DNA of 64,000 nucleotides, from assembly GCA_017524405.1 (NCBI GenBank), contig JAFWSJ010000011.1:62001-126000 (forward strand), written 5' to 3'. The DNA comes from Candidatus Saccharimonadota bacterium (GTDB lineage: Bacteria; Patescibacteriota; Saccharimonadia; Saccharimonadales; Saccharimonadaceae). Both the position numbers and the translations under genes were made by a program. Every line of letters begins with the position of its first letter. Positions within the stretch are counted from its first letter, which is position 1. This document shows positions 23,938-32,593 of the stretch, piece by piece. Under the pieces are notes generated by a model, which saw only the letters and a program-made list of their open reading frames with translations, was not told the DNA's origin and made no database searches.

Positions 23938-25233
23938 ATGCAAGAAAAAAGCACAATTATTAAATATATTCACGCGCGTCAAATTCTCGACTCGCGCGGC
24001 AATCCGACTGTCGAAGCAGACGTCATGCTTGAGAGCGGCGACGCTGGTCGCGCCGCTGTCCCATCTGGCGCATCTACCGGCGCCGGTGAGGCCCTTGAGC
24101 TCCGTGATGGCGACAAAGAACGCTTCGGCGGTAAGGGCGTCTTGAAGGCCGTCTGGAATGTTAATAACAAGATTGCTGACGTATTGATCGGCAACGATGC
24201 CGCCGACCAACGCGCCATAGATCAGCTCATGATTGATCTTGATGGCACACCGAACAAATCAAAGCTCGGCGCCAACGCCATTCTCGCCGTTTCCCTAGCG
24301 GCCGCTAAAGCCGTTGCGCATGCTAAAGATATGCGTTTCTATGAATATGTCGCCGAACTTGCCGGCACAACCGACGAAATGTGTCTCCCAATGCCGATGA
24401 TGAACGTCATGAACGGCGGCGCACACGCTGCCTGGTCTACCGACTTCCAGGAATACATGATTATCCCTGTATCTGCCCCAAATATAAGCGACGCCGTTCG
24501 CATGGGCGCCGAAGTCTTTCACGCTCTCGCAAAGATTCTCAAAGAGCGCGACTATGTTACCACTGTCGGCGACGAGGGTGGCTATGCCCCACGCGTAAAA
24601 GATGGCAACAACGAGCCACTCGAGCTCATCAAACTTGCCATCGAAGCCGCAGGCTATCGTCTCGGTGACGATATCTGCATTGCAATGGACGTTGCTGCAT
24701 CCGAATTTGCCGTAGACGACCACTACGAGCTCAAGACTAATGGTGACTGGAAGACGAGCGAAGACCTAGCGAACTGGTATCAATGGATTACCGACAACTA
24801 CCCAGTAGTTTCAATCGAGGATGGCCTCGGCGAAAACGACTGGGATGGCTGGGCAAAGCTCACTGAACGCTTCGGCGAAGACATCCAGCTCGTCGGCGAC
24901 GACCTCTTCGTTACGAACAGCAAACTGCTCCAAAAAGGCATCGATAAAAAGGTGGCAAACTCGATTCTCATCAAGCCAAACCAAATTGGCTCCCTCACCG
25001 AAACCATCGACGCCGTACTGCTTGCGAAAAAGAATGGCTATACCTGCGTAATGTCACACCGCTCCGGCGAAACCGAAGACGTTTCGATCGCCCACCTCGC
25101 AGTTGGCCTCGGCACTGGCCAAATCAAGACCGGTTCCCTCAGCCGTTCCGAACGCATCGCAAAATACAACGAGCTCATCCGTATTGCAGAAGCAAACTCT
25201 ACGCTCGGGCTCACCAATCCATTCAAGCAATAA
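23938..25233 (+). CDS. eno: Enolase
   Basis: Interconverts 2-phosphoglycerate and phosphoenolpyruvate. The 431 residues are full length. The N-terminal domain has [18 protein letters not shown] and [17 protein letters not shown]. The barrel has [10 protein letters not shown], the metal site [24 protein letters not shown], the catalytic lysine in [16 protein letters not shown], and [10 protein letters not shown] followed by [17 protein letters not shown]. Monocistronic with a bidirectional terminator. It forms a partial lower glycolytic set with pyk and pgi. Confidence 0.98.
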   Translation: MQEKSTIIKYIHARQILDSRGNPTVEADVMLESGDAGRAAVPSGASTGAGEALELRDGDKERFGGKGVLKAVWNVNNKIADVLIGNDAADQRAIDQLMIDLDGTPNKSKLGANAILAVSLAAAKAVAHAKDMRFYEYVAELAGTTDEMCLPMPMMNVMNGGAHAAWSTDFQEYMIIPVSAPNISDAVRMGAEVFHALAKILKERDYVTTVGDEGGYAPRVKDGNNEPLELIKLAIEAAGYRLGDDICIAMDVAASEFAVDDHYELKTNGDWKTSEDLANWYQWITDNYPVVSIEDGLGENDWDGWAKLTERFGEDIQLVGDDLFVTNSKLLQKGIDKKVANSILIKPNQIGSLTETIDAVLLAKKNGYTCVMSHRSGETEDVSIAHLAVGLGTGQIKTGSLSRSERIAKYNELIRIAEANSTLGLTNPFKQ

Positions 25234-25263
25234 CAAAAAGCCGCCCCGAAGGGCGGTTTTTTG
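25232..25263. terminator. Bidirectional terminator between eno and the DsbA-like gene
   Basis: CCGCCC/GGGCGG stem with a CGAA loop, followed by TTTTTT on the plus strand and CTTTTT on the minus strand. It serves both convergent genes. Confidence 0.88.
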
Positions 25264-25267
25264 ATTG

Positions 25268-26038
25268 CTACTCTTCGTCGAGGGCTTCTTCGATCATTTC
25301 CTTAATCTGAGTCTCGACGGATCTATCAGACATGAAGTCGACCTGTTCGCCATTTACAATAATCGTTGGTGTCGCGCTGACCTTATCGTCCACGCCCTTC
25401 GATTTATCATTATTAATCTTCTTTTCGAGCTTAGAGTTCTTCAAATTTGCCTTAAACTCATCCACATCCCCTTTACTCTTTGAGGCAGTCTTGAAAAGTT
25501 CAACATACTTATCGGTCAATTTCGTACCGGAAAGATTCTCCCAATCATCTTGGTTTTCAAAGACAGTACTCAGCATCTCCCAGAAGTAGCCCTGCAACCC
25601 AGCAGATTCAATCGCAATTGCAGCAGACATTGCATTCCTGTGATAGTTCAATGGATAGTGTCTGTAGGTAAAGGCTACTTTATCCTTGTATTTCTCATAG
25701 ATTGCGTCCATTCTCGGCATCATGCTAGCGCAACCAGGACACTGTGGATCCGCATATTCCACGACCAATACTTTCGAGTTCCGATTGCCACGGATGTGCT
25801 CTTCCGGGACCTTCTCCTCATTAGGCTCTTTGTCGATAACAACCGTCTCTTCATCGGGCTTATCCACACTGCTCGGCTTATTGCCTTGAGTCGTAGTCAA
25901 GATAATAGCAAGCACGACACCTACTGCGACTACAGCAACGCTCAAGATAATCACAGTCACGATAAGGCCAACTGGCTTTTTCTCTCCAGAGTTCGTCTTA
26001 GCGGGGGCCTGTTTCAAAATTGGTGTTTCTTCGTTCAT
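25268..26038 (-). CDS. DsbA-family thiol-disulfide oxidoreductase, membrane anchored
   Basis: A 256-residue extracytoplasmic oxidoreductase. An N-terminal membrane segment (about 23-47) is followed by a linker and a thioredoxin fold with a helical insertion. The active site is C100-P-G-C103 (YADPQCPGCASM) and the cis-proline loop is SATPTIIVNG. This matches the DsbA/BdbD-like Thioredoxin_4 group that introduces disulfides into exported proteins. No DsbB or VKOR partner is nearby. The many cysteine-containing surface proteins at 38-51 kb are plausible substrates (inference). The ATG overlaps the upstream stop by ATGA, and AGGAGGAG precedes it. Confidence 0.92.
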   Translation of the reverse strand: MNEETPILKQAPAKTNSGEKKPVGLIVTVIILSVAVVAVGVVLAIILTTTQGNKPSSVDKPDEETVVIDKEPNEEKVPEEHIRGNRNSKVLVVEYADPQCPGCASMMPRMDAIYEKYKDKVAFTYRHYPLNYHRNAMSAAIAIESAGLQGYFWEMLSTVFENQDDWENLSGTKLTDKYVELFKTASKSKGDVDEFKANLKNSKLEKKINNDKSKGVDDKVSATPTIIVNGEQVDFMSDRSVETQIKEMIEEALDEE

Positions 26039-26502
26039 AATACCGCTCCTCCTAAAGCGCTAATTGTCATCATTATAATCCCGGCAAGCAAAACGCCACA
26101 CATAATTGCAATCGAAGATTTTTTGAGGCCAAAGCCAAGGAAGCTCGCCGCAAAAGTTCCAGTCCATGCGCCAGTCCCAGGAAGAGGAATGCCTACGAAC
26201 AGCATGAGCGCTAAGAACGCCCCATTCTTTCCGGCCTTTTTCGAGATCTTATCGCCTGCACGATGCCCTTTCTTCAGGCACCATGAGCAAAACTTGCCGA
26301 CAAATTTCTTGTCCTTACCCCAGTTCAAGAAACGCTCAGCAAAGAAATAAATAAACGGCACCGGCAACATATTTCCGATAATGCAAACGATATACGAAGG
26401 AATGATTGGCATACCCCAAATCTGAGACACCGGAATCGCACCGCGAAGCTCGACAAGCGGCACCATCGAAATCAAAAAGATTTTTACAAAATTCCAAAAC
26501 AT
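26035..26502 (-). CDS. Small multidrug export family protein (PF06695)
   Basis: A 155-residue membrane protein with about four helices. Conserved family stretches are VPLVELRGAIPVSQIWGMP near the N-terminus and FVGIPLPGTGAWTGTFAASF in the second half. Despite the family name its transport substrate is not established. A TATAAT hexamer seven nt before the ATG lies inside the last codons of pgi, so it probably has its own near-leaderless message. The stop overlaps the start of the DsbA-like gene. Confidence 0.85.
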   Translation of the reverse strand: MFWNFVKIFLISMVPLVELRGAIPVSQIWGMPIIPSYIVCIIGNMLPVPFIYFFAERFLNWGKDKKFVGKFCSWCLKKGHRAGDKISKKAGKNGAFLALMLFVGIPLPGTGAWTGTFAASFLGFGLKKSSIAIMCGVLLAGIIMMTISALGGAVL

Positions 26503-26506
26503 CTAT

Positions 26507-27763
26507 CTAATTATAACCCGGCTTACCGAGTAATCTGAACATTTTAACCTTGTAATCGTCAACGCCAGGCTGGTTAAACGGATTCACACCAAGCGTAAAT
26601 GCGCTAAGCGCACAGGCCATTTCGAAGAAATAAATCAAAGCGCCCATCGAGTATTCGCTAATATCCGGCATGATGACGCGCATCACCGGCACGCCACCAG
26701 CTTCATGCGCTTCACGCGTCGCCTGTGCGACCGTATGCTTGATTTCGTCAAGCTTTTGGCCGGCGAGATAATTCAATTCATCGATGTCGCTGACCGCAAT
26801 TGGCACAACGATTTGCTCTGCCTCGGTCTGCTCCGACTCAACAAAAGTTTCGAAGACGATACGCTGGCCATCCTGCATGTACTGGCCAAGCGAATGAAGG
26901 TCCGTCGAATAAATCACGCTCGCCGGGAAGATACCTTTTCCATCCTTACCTTCACTCTCGCCGAATAGCTGTTTCCACCACTCGGAGAAATATTTAAAGC
27001 TAGGCTCGAAATTCGCCAATACCTCAACATTGAAGCCGCGCTCCAAAAGCACGTTGCGCATCACGGCATATTTCGTTGCATTTCCGCCAGTGTAAATCAA
27101 GGCTTCGCGCTCTTTTTCCGCACCCTTCATCAGCTGATCAACGTCAATTCCGGCCACTGCCATCGGCAACATGCCAACAGGCGTCAAAACCGAGAAACGT
27201 CCACCGATATTATGCGGAATCGCAAAACTCTCGTAATGATTCCCCGCGATTTCCTGCTGGAGCACGCTCTCGTCGTCGGTCGTGATAAAGATTCGCTTCG
27301 GGGCCTCCTCGGCGCCATAGCGCTCAATCAGTCGCTGTCTGAGGAAGCGGAACGCAATCGCCGTTTCCATCGTCGTACCAGACTTCGAAATCACATTCAC
27401 CGAGAAATCCGCATCTTTTATCTGGTCGAGAACCTTCTCAAGTTCACGTGCCGAGAACGAATTACCAGTAAAAATCAGCTTTGTGCGTCCACGCTCGCCG
27501 CCGAGCGCTTCAACGACTGCACGAAAACCAAGATAACTCCCGCCAACACCGACGCAGACAAGATAATCAGAGTCGCTACGGATCTTTTCTGCAGCTTTTT
27601 TAATACGCTCAAATTCCGCTGCGTTATAGTTTACCGGCCAATCCACCCAGCCGCCCTTCGTAGAACGCTGAGAAAGCCAAACAAAATGCCCCGTCTGGCG
27701 AATTCGCTCAGAAAGTTCAGCCTCTGATAAGAATTTCGAGTAATCACATTCGAACTTTATCAT
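26507..27763 (-). CDS. pgi: Glucose-6-phosphate isomerase
   Basis: Interconverts glucose-6-phosphate and fructose-6-phosphate. The 418 residues are somewhat shorter than Bacillus-type enzymes (about 450). Motifs are VGVGGSYLGFRAVVEAL, VISKSGTTMETAIAFRFL, NIGGRFSVLTPVGMLPMAVAG, the conserved histidine region, and the C-terminal GVNPFNQPGVDDYKVKMF. AAAGGGTGG precedes the ATG. The last codons (Y-N-stop) double as the -10 hexamer of the next gene. Confidence 0.97.
   Translation of the reverse strand: MIKFECDYSKFLSEAELSERIRQTGHFVWLSQRSTKGGWVDWPVNYNAAEFERIKKAAEKIRSDSDYLVCVGVGGSYLGFRAVVEALGGERGRTKLIFTGNSFSARELEKVLDQIKDADFSVNVISKSGTTMETAIAFRFLRQRLIERYGAEEAPKRIFITTDDESVLQQEIAGNHYESFAIPHNIGGRFSVLTPVGMLPMAVAGIDVDQLMKGAEKEREALIYTGGNATKYAVMRNVLLERGFNVEVLANFEPSFKYFSEWWKQLFGESEGKDGKGIFPASVIYSTDLHSLGQYMQDGQRIVFETFVESEQTEAEQIVVPIAVSDIDELNYLAGQKLDEIKHTVAQATREAHEAGGVPVMRVIMPDISEYSMGALIYFFEMACALSAFTLGVNPFNQPGVDDYKVKMFRLLGKPGYN
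26510..26515 (-). promoter_or_regulatory. -10 element nested in the pgi 3' end
   Basis: TATAAT on the minus strand within the final pgi codons, seven nt before the ATG of the small multidrug export family gene. Confidence 0.6.
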
Positions 27764-27781
27764 CGACCACCCTTTCTTTTA

Positions 27782-28783
27782 TTACAAACTTACTGCTATA
27801 TCGTGCAAATCGCTCGAATTTAGCGCATCACTCTCATCGACAATCAAATAGAACACGCCGCCATTCACCCAAGCTGCGCTCGAGCCAGAGATATAAATCG
27901 TTAGACCCTGATCCTTTGCTACAGAATAATCATCACCCCATTTTTCAGATACATAATTCGTAAGAACTGCGGCCGAATCCCAAGAAGATTTTTCCTCGAC
28001 GAGCGAGAAACGCTGACCCTGATCGTTCTTGAAAGCCATCGTAATGCGGCCCTGCTCCTCCTTTGCTAGGCCATCGAGACGATAATTCGCTGGCACATAG
28101 CTAGGATAAGATTTATCAATGCCACTATGGATAGCCGCAACACGAACTGAAATATCAGGAAGGTTAACGCTCACGAGATAGCCGAGCACCACGAGCGAAA
28201 TCACCGCTACGACAGCTGCAACAGCAACCTTCTTTTTCTGCCAAAATTTCTTCGTCTTTTTAAGCGTACGAACATCTGAGACGTCCTCCATCGTCGATAC
28301 ACGACGAAGCGCCTGCTGAATCGCACGGTCCTTGAGCTCCTGAGCGGAAAGCTGTTTCGGTTCTGGCGCCTTACGCGCAGCGAGACGAGCCTTGGCGATC
28401 CTTGCAACTTTCGTATCGACAGCCGGCTCAATTGGATCGTCATCGATCGCTTTTACCTGCGCCAAATCTTTCAACGAAACCATGCGAGCAGTCGTACGAT
28501 TCTCGACGCGCTTCTGAACGCTTTTTTCATCATCGGCCTGTTTTGCCAGAGGTTTTAATTGTACTTTATTCGTTTTCGAAACCAAAGCGCGACGCATCGT
28601 CTTCTGATTTTTAAGCGTGCGGCTAGCGGCACCAGCGGCAGCCCTGATCTGTGGATGATTGACGGTCGGCTTCTTGACGAAACGACGATTAAGCGTAGTA
28701 GAACGTTGTGCGCGAGAGCGATTCAAAGCGCTGGCGTTCTTCGCGCCGGCAGTATTATTCGTAACTCTCACAACTCCGTCCAT
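27782..28783 (-). CDS. Single-pass membrane protein with DUF4367-like C-terminal domain
   Basis: A 333-residue protein. Residues 1-185 are strongly basic and low in hydrophobics (many Arg/Lys/Ala/Thr), probably disordered in the cytoplasm. A membrane segment lies at about 187-207 (VAVAAVVAVISLVVLGYLVSV). The extracellular domain (about 225-333) has the DUF4367 pattern: SYPSYVPANYRLDGLA, then LTIYISGSSAAWVNGGVFYL and a final LHDIAVSL. In Firmicutes this domain occurs in anti-sigma and signalling proteins. No sigma factor gene is adjacent. GAGAGG precedes the ATG. It is divergent from the PEGA protein gene. Confidence 0.82.
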   Translation of the reverse strand: MDGVVRVTNNTAGAKNASALNRSRAQRSTTLNRRFVKKPTVNHPQIRAAAGAASRTLKNQKTMRRALVSKTNKVQLKPLAKQADDEKSVQKRVENRTTARMVSLKDLAQVKAIDDDPIEPAVDTKVARIAKARLAARKAPEPKQLSAQELKDRAIQQALRRVSTMEDVSDVRTLKKTKKFWQKKKVAVAAVVAVISLVVLGYLVSVNLPDISVRVAAIHSGIDKSYPSYVPANYRLDGLAKEEQGRITMAFKNDQGQRFSLVEEKSSWDSAAVLTNYVSEKWGDDYSVAKDQGLTIYISGSSAAWVNGGVFYLIVDESDALNSSDLHDIAVSL

Positions 28784-28870
28784 TCACTACCTCTCACTTA
28801 TTCTGCTAATGTTAGTTTAAAACATAAGCGTACAAATATCAACAACATTTTTAAGCGTAAGCACTTTGTG

Positions 28871-28879
28871 TGATATAAT
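28871..28879 (+). promoter_or_regulatory. Extended -10 promoter of the PEGA protein gene
   Basis: TGA-TATAAT on the plus strand, 13 nt before the ATG. The leader would be about six nt. Confidence 0.62.
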
Positions 28880-28892
28880 ATGAACACAGAAT

Positions 28893-30344
28893 ATGGATCG
28901 TGCGAAACAAAAAAAGATACGCAATATCCGCGTTATCTTGACTAATATCTTTATGAGCATTTCTGTTGTCGCGATAGTTTTTGTACTCATGCTCATCGCG
29001 ATGGGTTTTTCATTCAATGAATCCGGCAAACTCGAGCAGGCTGGCTTGCTCCAACTCAGCTCCCACCCATCCGGGGCTTCCGTCGAAATCGACAAAAGCG
29101 TCCAGTTTGGGCATACCGATTTTAGCAAAATGCTAAGTGCCGGCGAGCACTCTATTTATATCGACAAAGAAGGCTATGATTATTGGAAGCAAGACGTTAA
29201 GATTGACGCCGGCCTCGTCACACGCGTCGAATGGATCCGCCTCTTCCCTAAGAACGCTCAAATTAGCAACGTCTCCGGCTTCAAGCTAGTTCGCCTCGCG
29301 ACCTTCTCCCCTGACCGTCGCTGGCTCATTCTCGCCGAGCAAGATTCAAACAACCTTATTCGCATCAATATCCAAGACGAGAAGCTCAAGCGCAGCACTC
29401 TTCCTCTCGCAAATCTCCTCAGCACTAATAGCACCAACGCCCAAATTGGCGATATTACAATCATGGCTTGGAGCGAGAACTGCAATAAGCTCCTCGCTCG
29501 CTGGGATCACGACGACAAAACCACTTGGCACCTCTTCGACCTCGAGCATTCCGAAAATAGTCTAAACCTTTCCAGCAAATTCGACCTCAGTTTCGAAGAC
29601 GTCCAGATCGCAAATGGTTCCGCTTCTAAGCTCTGGGCGCTTGCGAATGGCAAACTGTATTCAATCGACCTCGAAAAATACTCCGTTTCCGACCCGATCG
29701 CCGAAAACGTTCTACTTTTTGCTCATAACAGAGATAATGTCGCCTTCATCTCGACTGGCAAAGACGAGAACGGCAAAACCAAACGCTATCTCCTCCTCTA
29801 TAAAGAAGGCGAAAAAGGCTCAACTCACATCCGCACGTTCTCCGGCAAAAAGGATTTAGCCGTACGCCTCGCCATGGGTACACACTGGAACGAAGAGTGG
29901 ATCGCCTTCCAAGCTGGTCAGCAAATCAATATCCTAAGCGGCCGTTACCCTTCCTATGGCAAAGACGAGGCCGACAAGCTCAAAACCAAGCTCGAAGAAA
30001 CGCTCGATTATACCCCGCTCGCCCTCTCTGCTAATCAGAAGCAGCGCATCGTCGTCTTCGCCGGCGAAAACAGTTATTATCACTACGATATCGAGACCGC
30101 TAGCAAAAACAACGTCGCCGTCAATAACCCCATCAACAGCATCAACTGGCTCGACGATTATCTCCTCTGGCAAAACGTCAACAACAAAGTCGTCATTCGC
30201 GACTTCGACGGCAGCAATCGCCGCACCGTAGCGAAGAAAGCTAGCGCAAATCTGCCAGTTGTCATCAGCGAAAATAATCGCTGGCTCTACTACTTCAGCG
30301 AAAAAGACGAAGCCGTCACTCTCAAGCGCTATAAAATCGATTAA
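28893..30344 (+). CDS. PEGA-domain protein with extracellular beta-propeller-like region
   Basis: A 483-residue protein. A basic start is followed by a membrane segment (about 17-38, IFMSISVVAIVFVLMLIAMG). A PEGA surface domain (about 50-110) has LLQLSSHPSGASVEIDK and AGEHSIYIDKEGYDYWKQDV. The remaining 370 residues are repeated short beta blades (FSPDRRWLILAEQDS, IMAWSENCNKLLARWDH, NSINWLDDYLLWQ, ISENNRWLYYFSEKDEA), consistent with a WD40/TolB-like propeller. Such proteins usually bind ligands or cell-wall material at the surface; the actual role is unknown. Its stop abuts the stop of the convergent sortase gene with no spacer. Confidence 0.82.
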   Translation: MDRAKQKKIRNIRVILTNIFMSISVVAIVFVLMLIAMGFSFNESGKLEQAGLLQLSSHPSGASVEIDKSVQFGHTDFSKMLSAGEHSIYIDKEGYDYWKQDVKIDAGLVTRVEWIRLFPKNAQISNVSGFKLVRLATFSPDRRWLILAEQDSNNLIRINIQDEKLKRSTLPLANLLSTNSTNAQIGDITIMAWSENCNKLLARWDHDDKTTWHLFDLEHSENSLNLSSKFDLSFEDVQIANGSASKLWALANGKLYSIDLEKYSVSDPIAENVLLFAHNRDNVAFISTGKDENGKTKRYLLLYKEGEKGSTHIRTFSGKKDLAVRLAMGTHWNEEWIAFQAGQQINILSGRYPSYGKDEADKLKTKLEETLDYTPLALSANQKQRIVVFAGENSYYHYDIETASKNNVAVNNPINSINWLDDYLLWQNVNNKVVIRDFDGSNRRTVAKKASANLPVVISENNRWLYYFSEKDEAVTLKRYKID

Positions 30345-31607
30345 TTAATCTTGGCCGGTTAGCCACTTCCAGAACTGCTCGAGCGGAGAGTCGGAGTTCT
30401 TCGGCATCGTGTGTTCTTCGTTTTCGGTATTCGTTGCCGGGGCCTGGCTTGCGGTATCGTCGTCGACAGATGGGTGAATTTGCTCGCCATAAACCAGCAA
30501 GCGATACTTCGATGTGCCAAGCGGCGTGCAAGTAATCAAGGTAATCATCGGCTTCCCCGGGTTATCATTAGCAATTCGGCGCAAAGCCGCCGAATCGGAC
30601 GGATCAACCGTATTCGTGCCGGTCACGCGATAACTGTAGCGCGTACCGTTGTAGTCCATATAGATCAAATCGCCGTTCGTCAAACGCGTTAAACCAGAGA
30701 AGATAAACTTATACTGCGTCGTCTCGTAGACGTTCCCTGCTGAATGACCAGAGACCGCAAAGTTGCCAATCTCACCCGGAACCGCCGAAGCGCCTGGAAT
30801 CGAGAAATGCGCCACACCATTCATCATCGCCGCCGCCATCGATTTCACATCGCTCTTTGCGCCAAAAGTCACCGGCACCTCAACATTGAGCTTCGGAATC
30901 ATTAGCGTCGGACTCTCGTGAACATTCGTCGAGACAGTCGGATCAATCGCCGAAATATCATTCACCTCAGAACCGCCCGGCGACATAAACGCCACCGCGT
31001 TCGCAATGATGACCTGGTTGTACTGGAATAATAGCCCTAAGAGTAATACGGATAAACCGACGACAATAGGAATAAAATGGCGAGACTTGCGCATCTTCTT
31101 CGCGCGCTTCGCGACCTTATCCTGAATCTGTGCTTTGAAATTCTTCGGATCGTTTTCGCCAGCCGCGACCGACATAATCGCCTTTGTCGGCGTATCCTTT
31201 TCGGCCTTCTCGGCCGCCGCGCGCTCATACTTCAAGCGCTCCTTTGCGACGTAATCGCGCGCTGCTTTCTGGTAATAATCCCCATAATACTTCTGATAAT
31301 AATCCTGCCAAGCCGAATGATACTTACGCCAGTCTTCAGTGCGCACGCGCGGCGCAACGGTCTGAGCCACCGCCGCCTTCTTCTCGGTATTGCGAAGAGC
31401 CCGCGCCGCCGCCCTACCAAGCGAGCGCTTTTTCTTCTTCGTTTCCGGCGCCACTACTGGTTTCAGCGTAGCAGATGGACGTGCGGCCGCCGCGCTCTTG
31501 TATGCCTGTTGCTTGTAGGCATCGAGAACTTTTTGGCGCGCCAAACTAGCAGCCGTCTGTTGCTGCTTTTGCGCCGAAGATAGCTGCCCACCGCTTTTAT
31601 TATCCAT
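30345..31607 (-). CDS. Sortase-family transpeptidase with long cytoplasmic N-terminus
   Basis: A 420-residue protein. Residues 1-175 are cytoplasmic, Ala/Lys/Arg-rich, with a tyrosine-rich stretch (SAWQDYYQKYYGDYYQK). A membrane helix lies at about 178-195. The sortase barrel has the catalytic triad His288 (VSGHSAGN), Cys360 (TLITCTPLG) and Arg369 (SKYRLLVYGEQI). Sortases join exported proteins to cell wall or to each other. No LPxTG-type sorting signal is evident in the large surface proteins of this window. I place the start at 31607 because the -10 TAGAAT is seven nt upstream; the earlier in-frame ATG at 31616 lies within that hexamer. A tail of about 50 polar residues follows the sortase domain. 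Confidence 0.9.
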   Translation of the reverse strand: MDNKSGGQLSSAQKQQQTAASLARQKVLDAYKQQAYKSAAAARPSATLKPVVAPETKKKKRSLGRAAARALRNTEKKAAVAQTVAPRVRTEDWRKYHSAWQDYYQKYYGDYYQKAARDYVAKERLKYERAAAEKAEKDTPTKAIMSVAAGENDPKNFKAQIQDKVAKRAKKMRKSRHFIPIVVGLSVLLLGLLFQYNQVIIANAVAFMSPGGSEVNDISAIDPTVSTNVHESPTLMIPKLNVEVPVTFGAKSDVKSMAAAMMNGVAHFSIPGASAVPGEIGNFAVSGHSAGNVYETTQYKFIFSGLTRLTNGDLIYMDYNGTRYSYRVTGTNTVDPSDSAALRRIANDNPGKPMITLITCTPLGTSKYRLLVYGEQIHPSVDDDTASQAPATNTENEEHTMPKNSDSPLEQFWKWLTGQD

Positions 31608-31614
31608 TAGACTC

Positions 31615-31623
31615 ATTCTAGCA
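31615..31623 (-). promoter_or_regulatory. Extended -10 of the sortase gene
   Basis: TGC-TAGAAT on the minus strand, seven nt before the ATG at 31607. It rules against the ATG at 31616, which overlaps the hexamer. Confidence 0.6.
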
Positions 31624-31662
31624 CAATCAGCCCTTTTATGCTAAACTTATATTGTTCTTTGA

Positions 31663-31749
31663 GGGCGAATGGCGGAACTGGTAGACGCGCTAGACTCAAA
31701 ATCTGGTAACAGCAATGTTGTGTGGGTTCGATTCCCACTTCGCCCACCA
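31663..31749 (+). tRNA. tRNA-Leu (CAA)
   Basis: An 87-nt class II tRNA. The acceptor GGGCGAA/TTCGCCC pairs. The anticodon loop CTCAAAA gives CAA. It has a variable arm and an encoded CCA. TGC-TAAACT about 25 nt upstream is a likely -10. A weak GGCCC/GGGTC hairpin with TTTTTT follows at 31757-31780. Confidence 0.95.
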
Positions 31750-31797
31750 AAAAAAATGGCCCAGCAGGGTCTTTTTTATTGCCCACGATTCCGTTTA

Positions 31798-31806
31798 TGC
31801 TATACT
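31798..31806 (+). promoter_or_regulatory. Extended -10 promoter of the 31836 gene
   Basis: TGC-TATACT on the plus strand. The leader of about 23 nt contains AAAGGATGG. Confidence 0.58.
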
Positions 31807-31835
31807 AAAAGCAATAAATAAAAGGATGGTTTGTA

Positions 31836-32579
31836 ATGAACAAAAAACTTATTAATAGCATTATCATGCTTCTAGCATCAGGGGTCTGCTTCTTCTTCGC
31901 GATCACTGGTTTCAATATTGGCATCTATCACCTTCACGCTTACAACGAAGCTTCGAGCTCCGTAAATGAGCTAAAGGACGCCGCCAAGAAAGCAACTAGC
32001 GACTACGTCAAGGAATACTACGAAAAGCAGATCAAGAACTTCGAAGAAAAACTCTCCGAAACGACTGGCCCGCTCATTCGTAACGCCTTCACTGGCTTCC
32101 TTCTCTCTATTGCTGGTATCTGCGGCATCGTATTCGCAGTTCGTTACTTCATCGGCAAAAATCATTACTGCATTTTCAGCTGGATCGCCGCAGGCGTAAC
32201 CACCGCCGCCGCAATTGCCTACCTCGTCGGCGCAATCGTCGCAATGGCAGACAAGAAGACCTACAGCTTCAATATGCTAACCGTTAAGGATTCTCCGCTC
32301 GGCGTATTCTTCATTCTCTTCGCTGTGCTCTATGTTCTTATCCTCGGCGCGCAGTTTATCACGATTCTCTTCGCAAAGAGCGGCGAGAATGTTCCTCTTA
32401 CTTTTAGCAACCCAGCACCAGCTACCCCAGCTGCACCAGCTCCAGTTGCACCAATCGCGCCAACCCCAGCACCAGCCGCTCCGGTAGCCCCAGTTACCCC
32501 AGCTCCAGCCGCACCAATCGCGCCTGAAGCACCTGTAGATCAGCCAGTCGAAAATCCTGGCATGCCAACCGCTGCTTAG
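31836..32579 (+). CDS. Four-helix membrane protein with Pro/Ala-rich tail
   Basis: A 247-residue protein not assigned to a family. Membrane segments lie at about 8-30, 88-108, 112-138 and 158-182. A charged helical loop of about 50 residues follows the first (SSVNELKDAAKKATSDYVKEY). The last 55 residues are a low-complexity tail of PAAPAPVAP-type repeats, probably cytoplasmic or wall-spanning depending on topology. AAAGGATGG lies about seven nt before the ATG. The next gene starts 14 nt downstream with its own promoter. Confidence 0.75.
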   Translation: MNKKLINSIIMLLASGVCFFFAITGFNIGIYHLHAYNEASSSVNELKDAAKKATSDYVKEYYEKQIKNFEEKLSETTGPLIRNAFTGFLLSIAGICGIVFAVRYFIGKNHYCIFSWIAAGVTTAAAIAYLVGAIVAMADKKTYSFNMLTVKDSPLGVFFILFAVLYVLILGAQFITILFAKSGENVPLTFSNPAPATPAAPAPVAPIAPTPAPAAPVAPVTPAPAAPIAPEAPVDQPVENPGMPTAA

Positions 32580-32581
32580 CA

Positions 32582-32587
32582 TATAAT
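32582..32587 (+). promoter_or_regulatory. -10 element, leaderless, of the zinc-ribbon membrane protein gene
   Basis: TATAAT on the plus strand, six nt before the ATG at 32594 and starting two nt after the previous stop. Confidence 0.68.
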
Positions 32588-32593
32588 AGCGTC

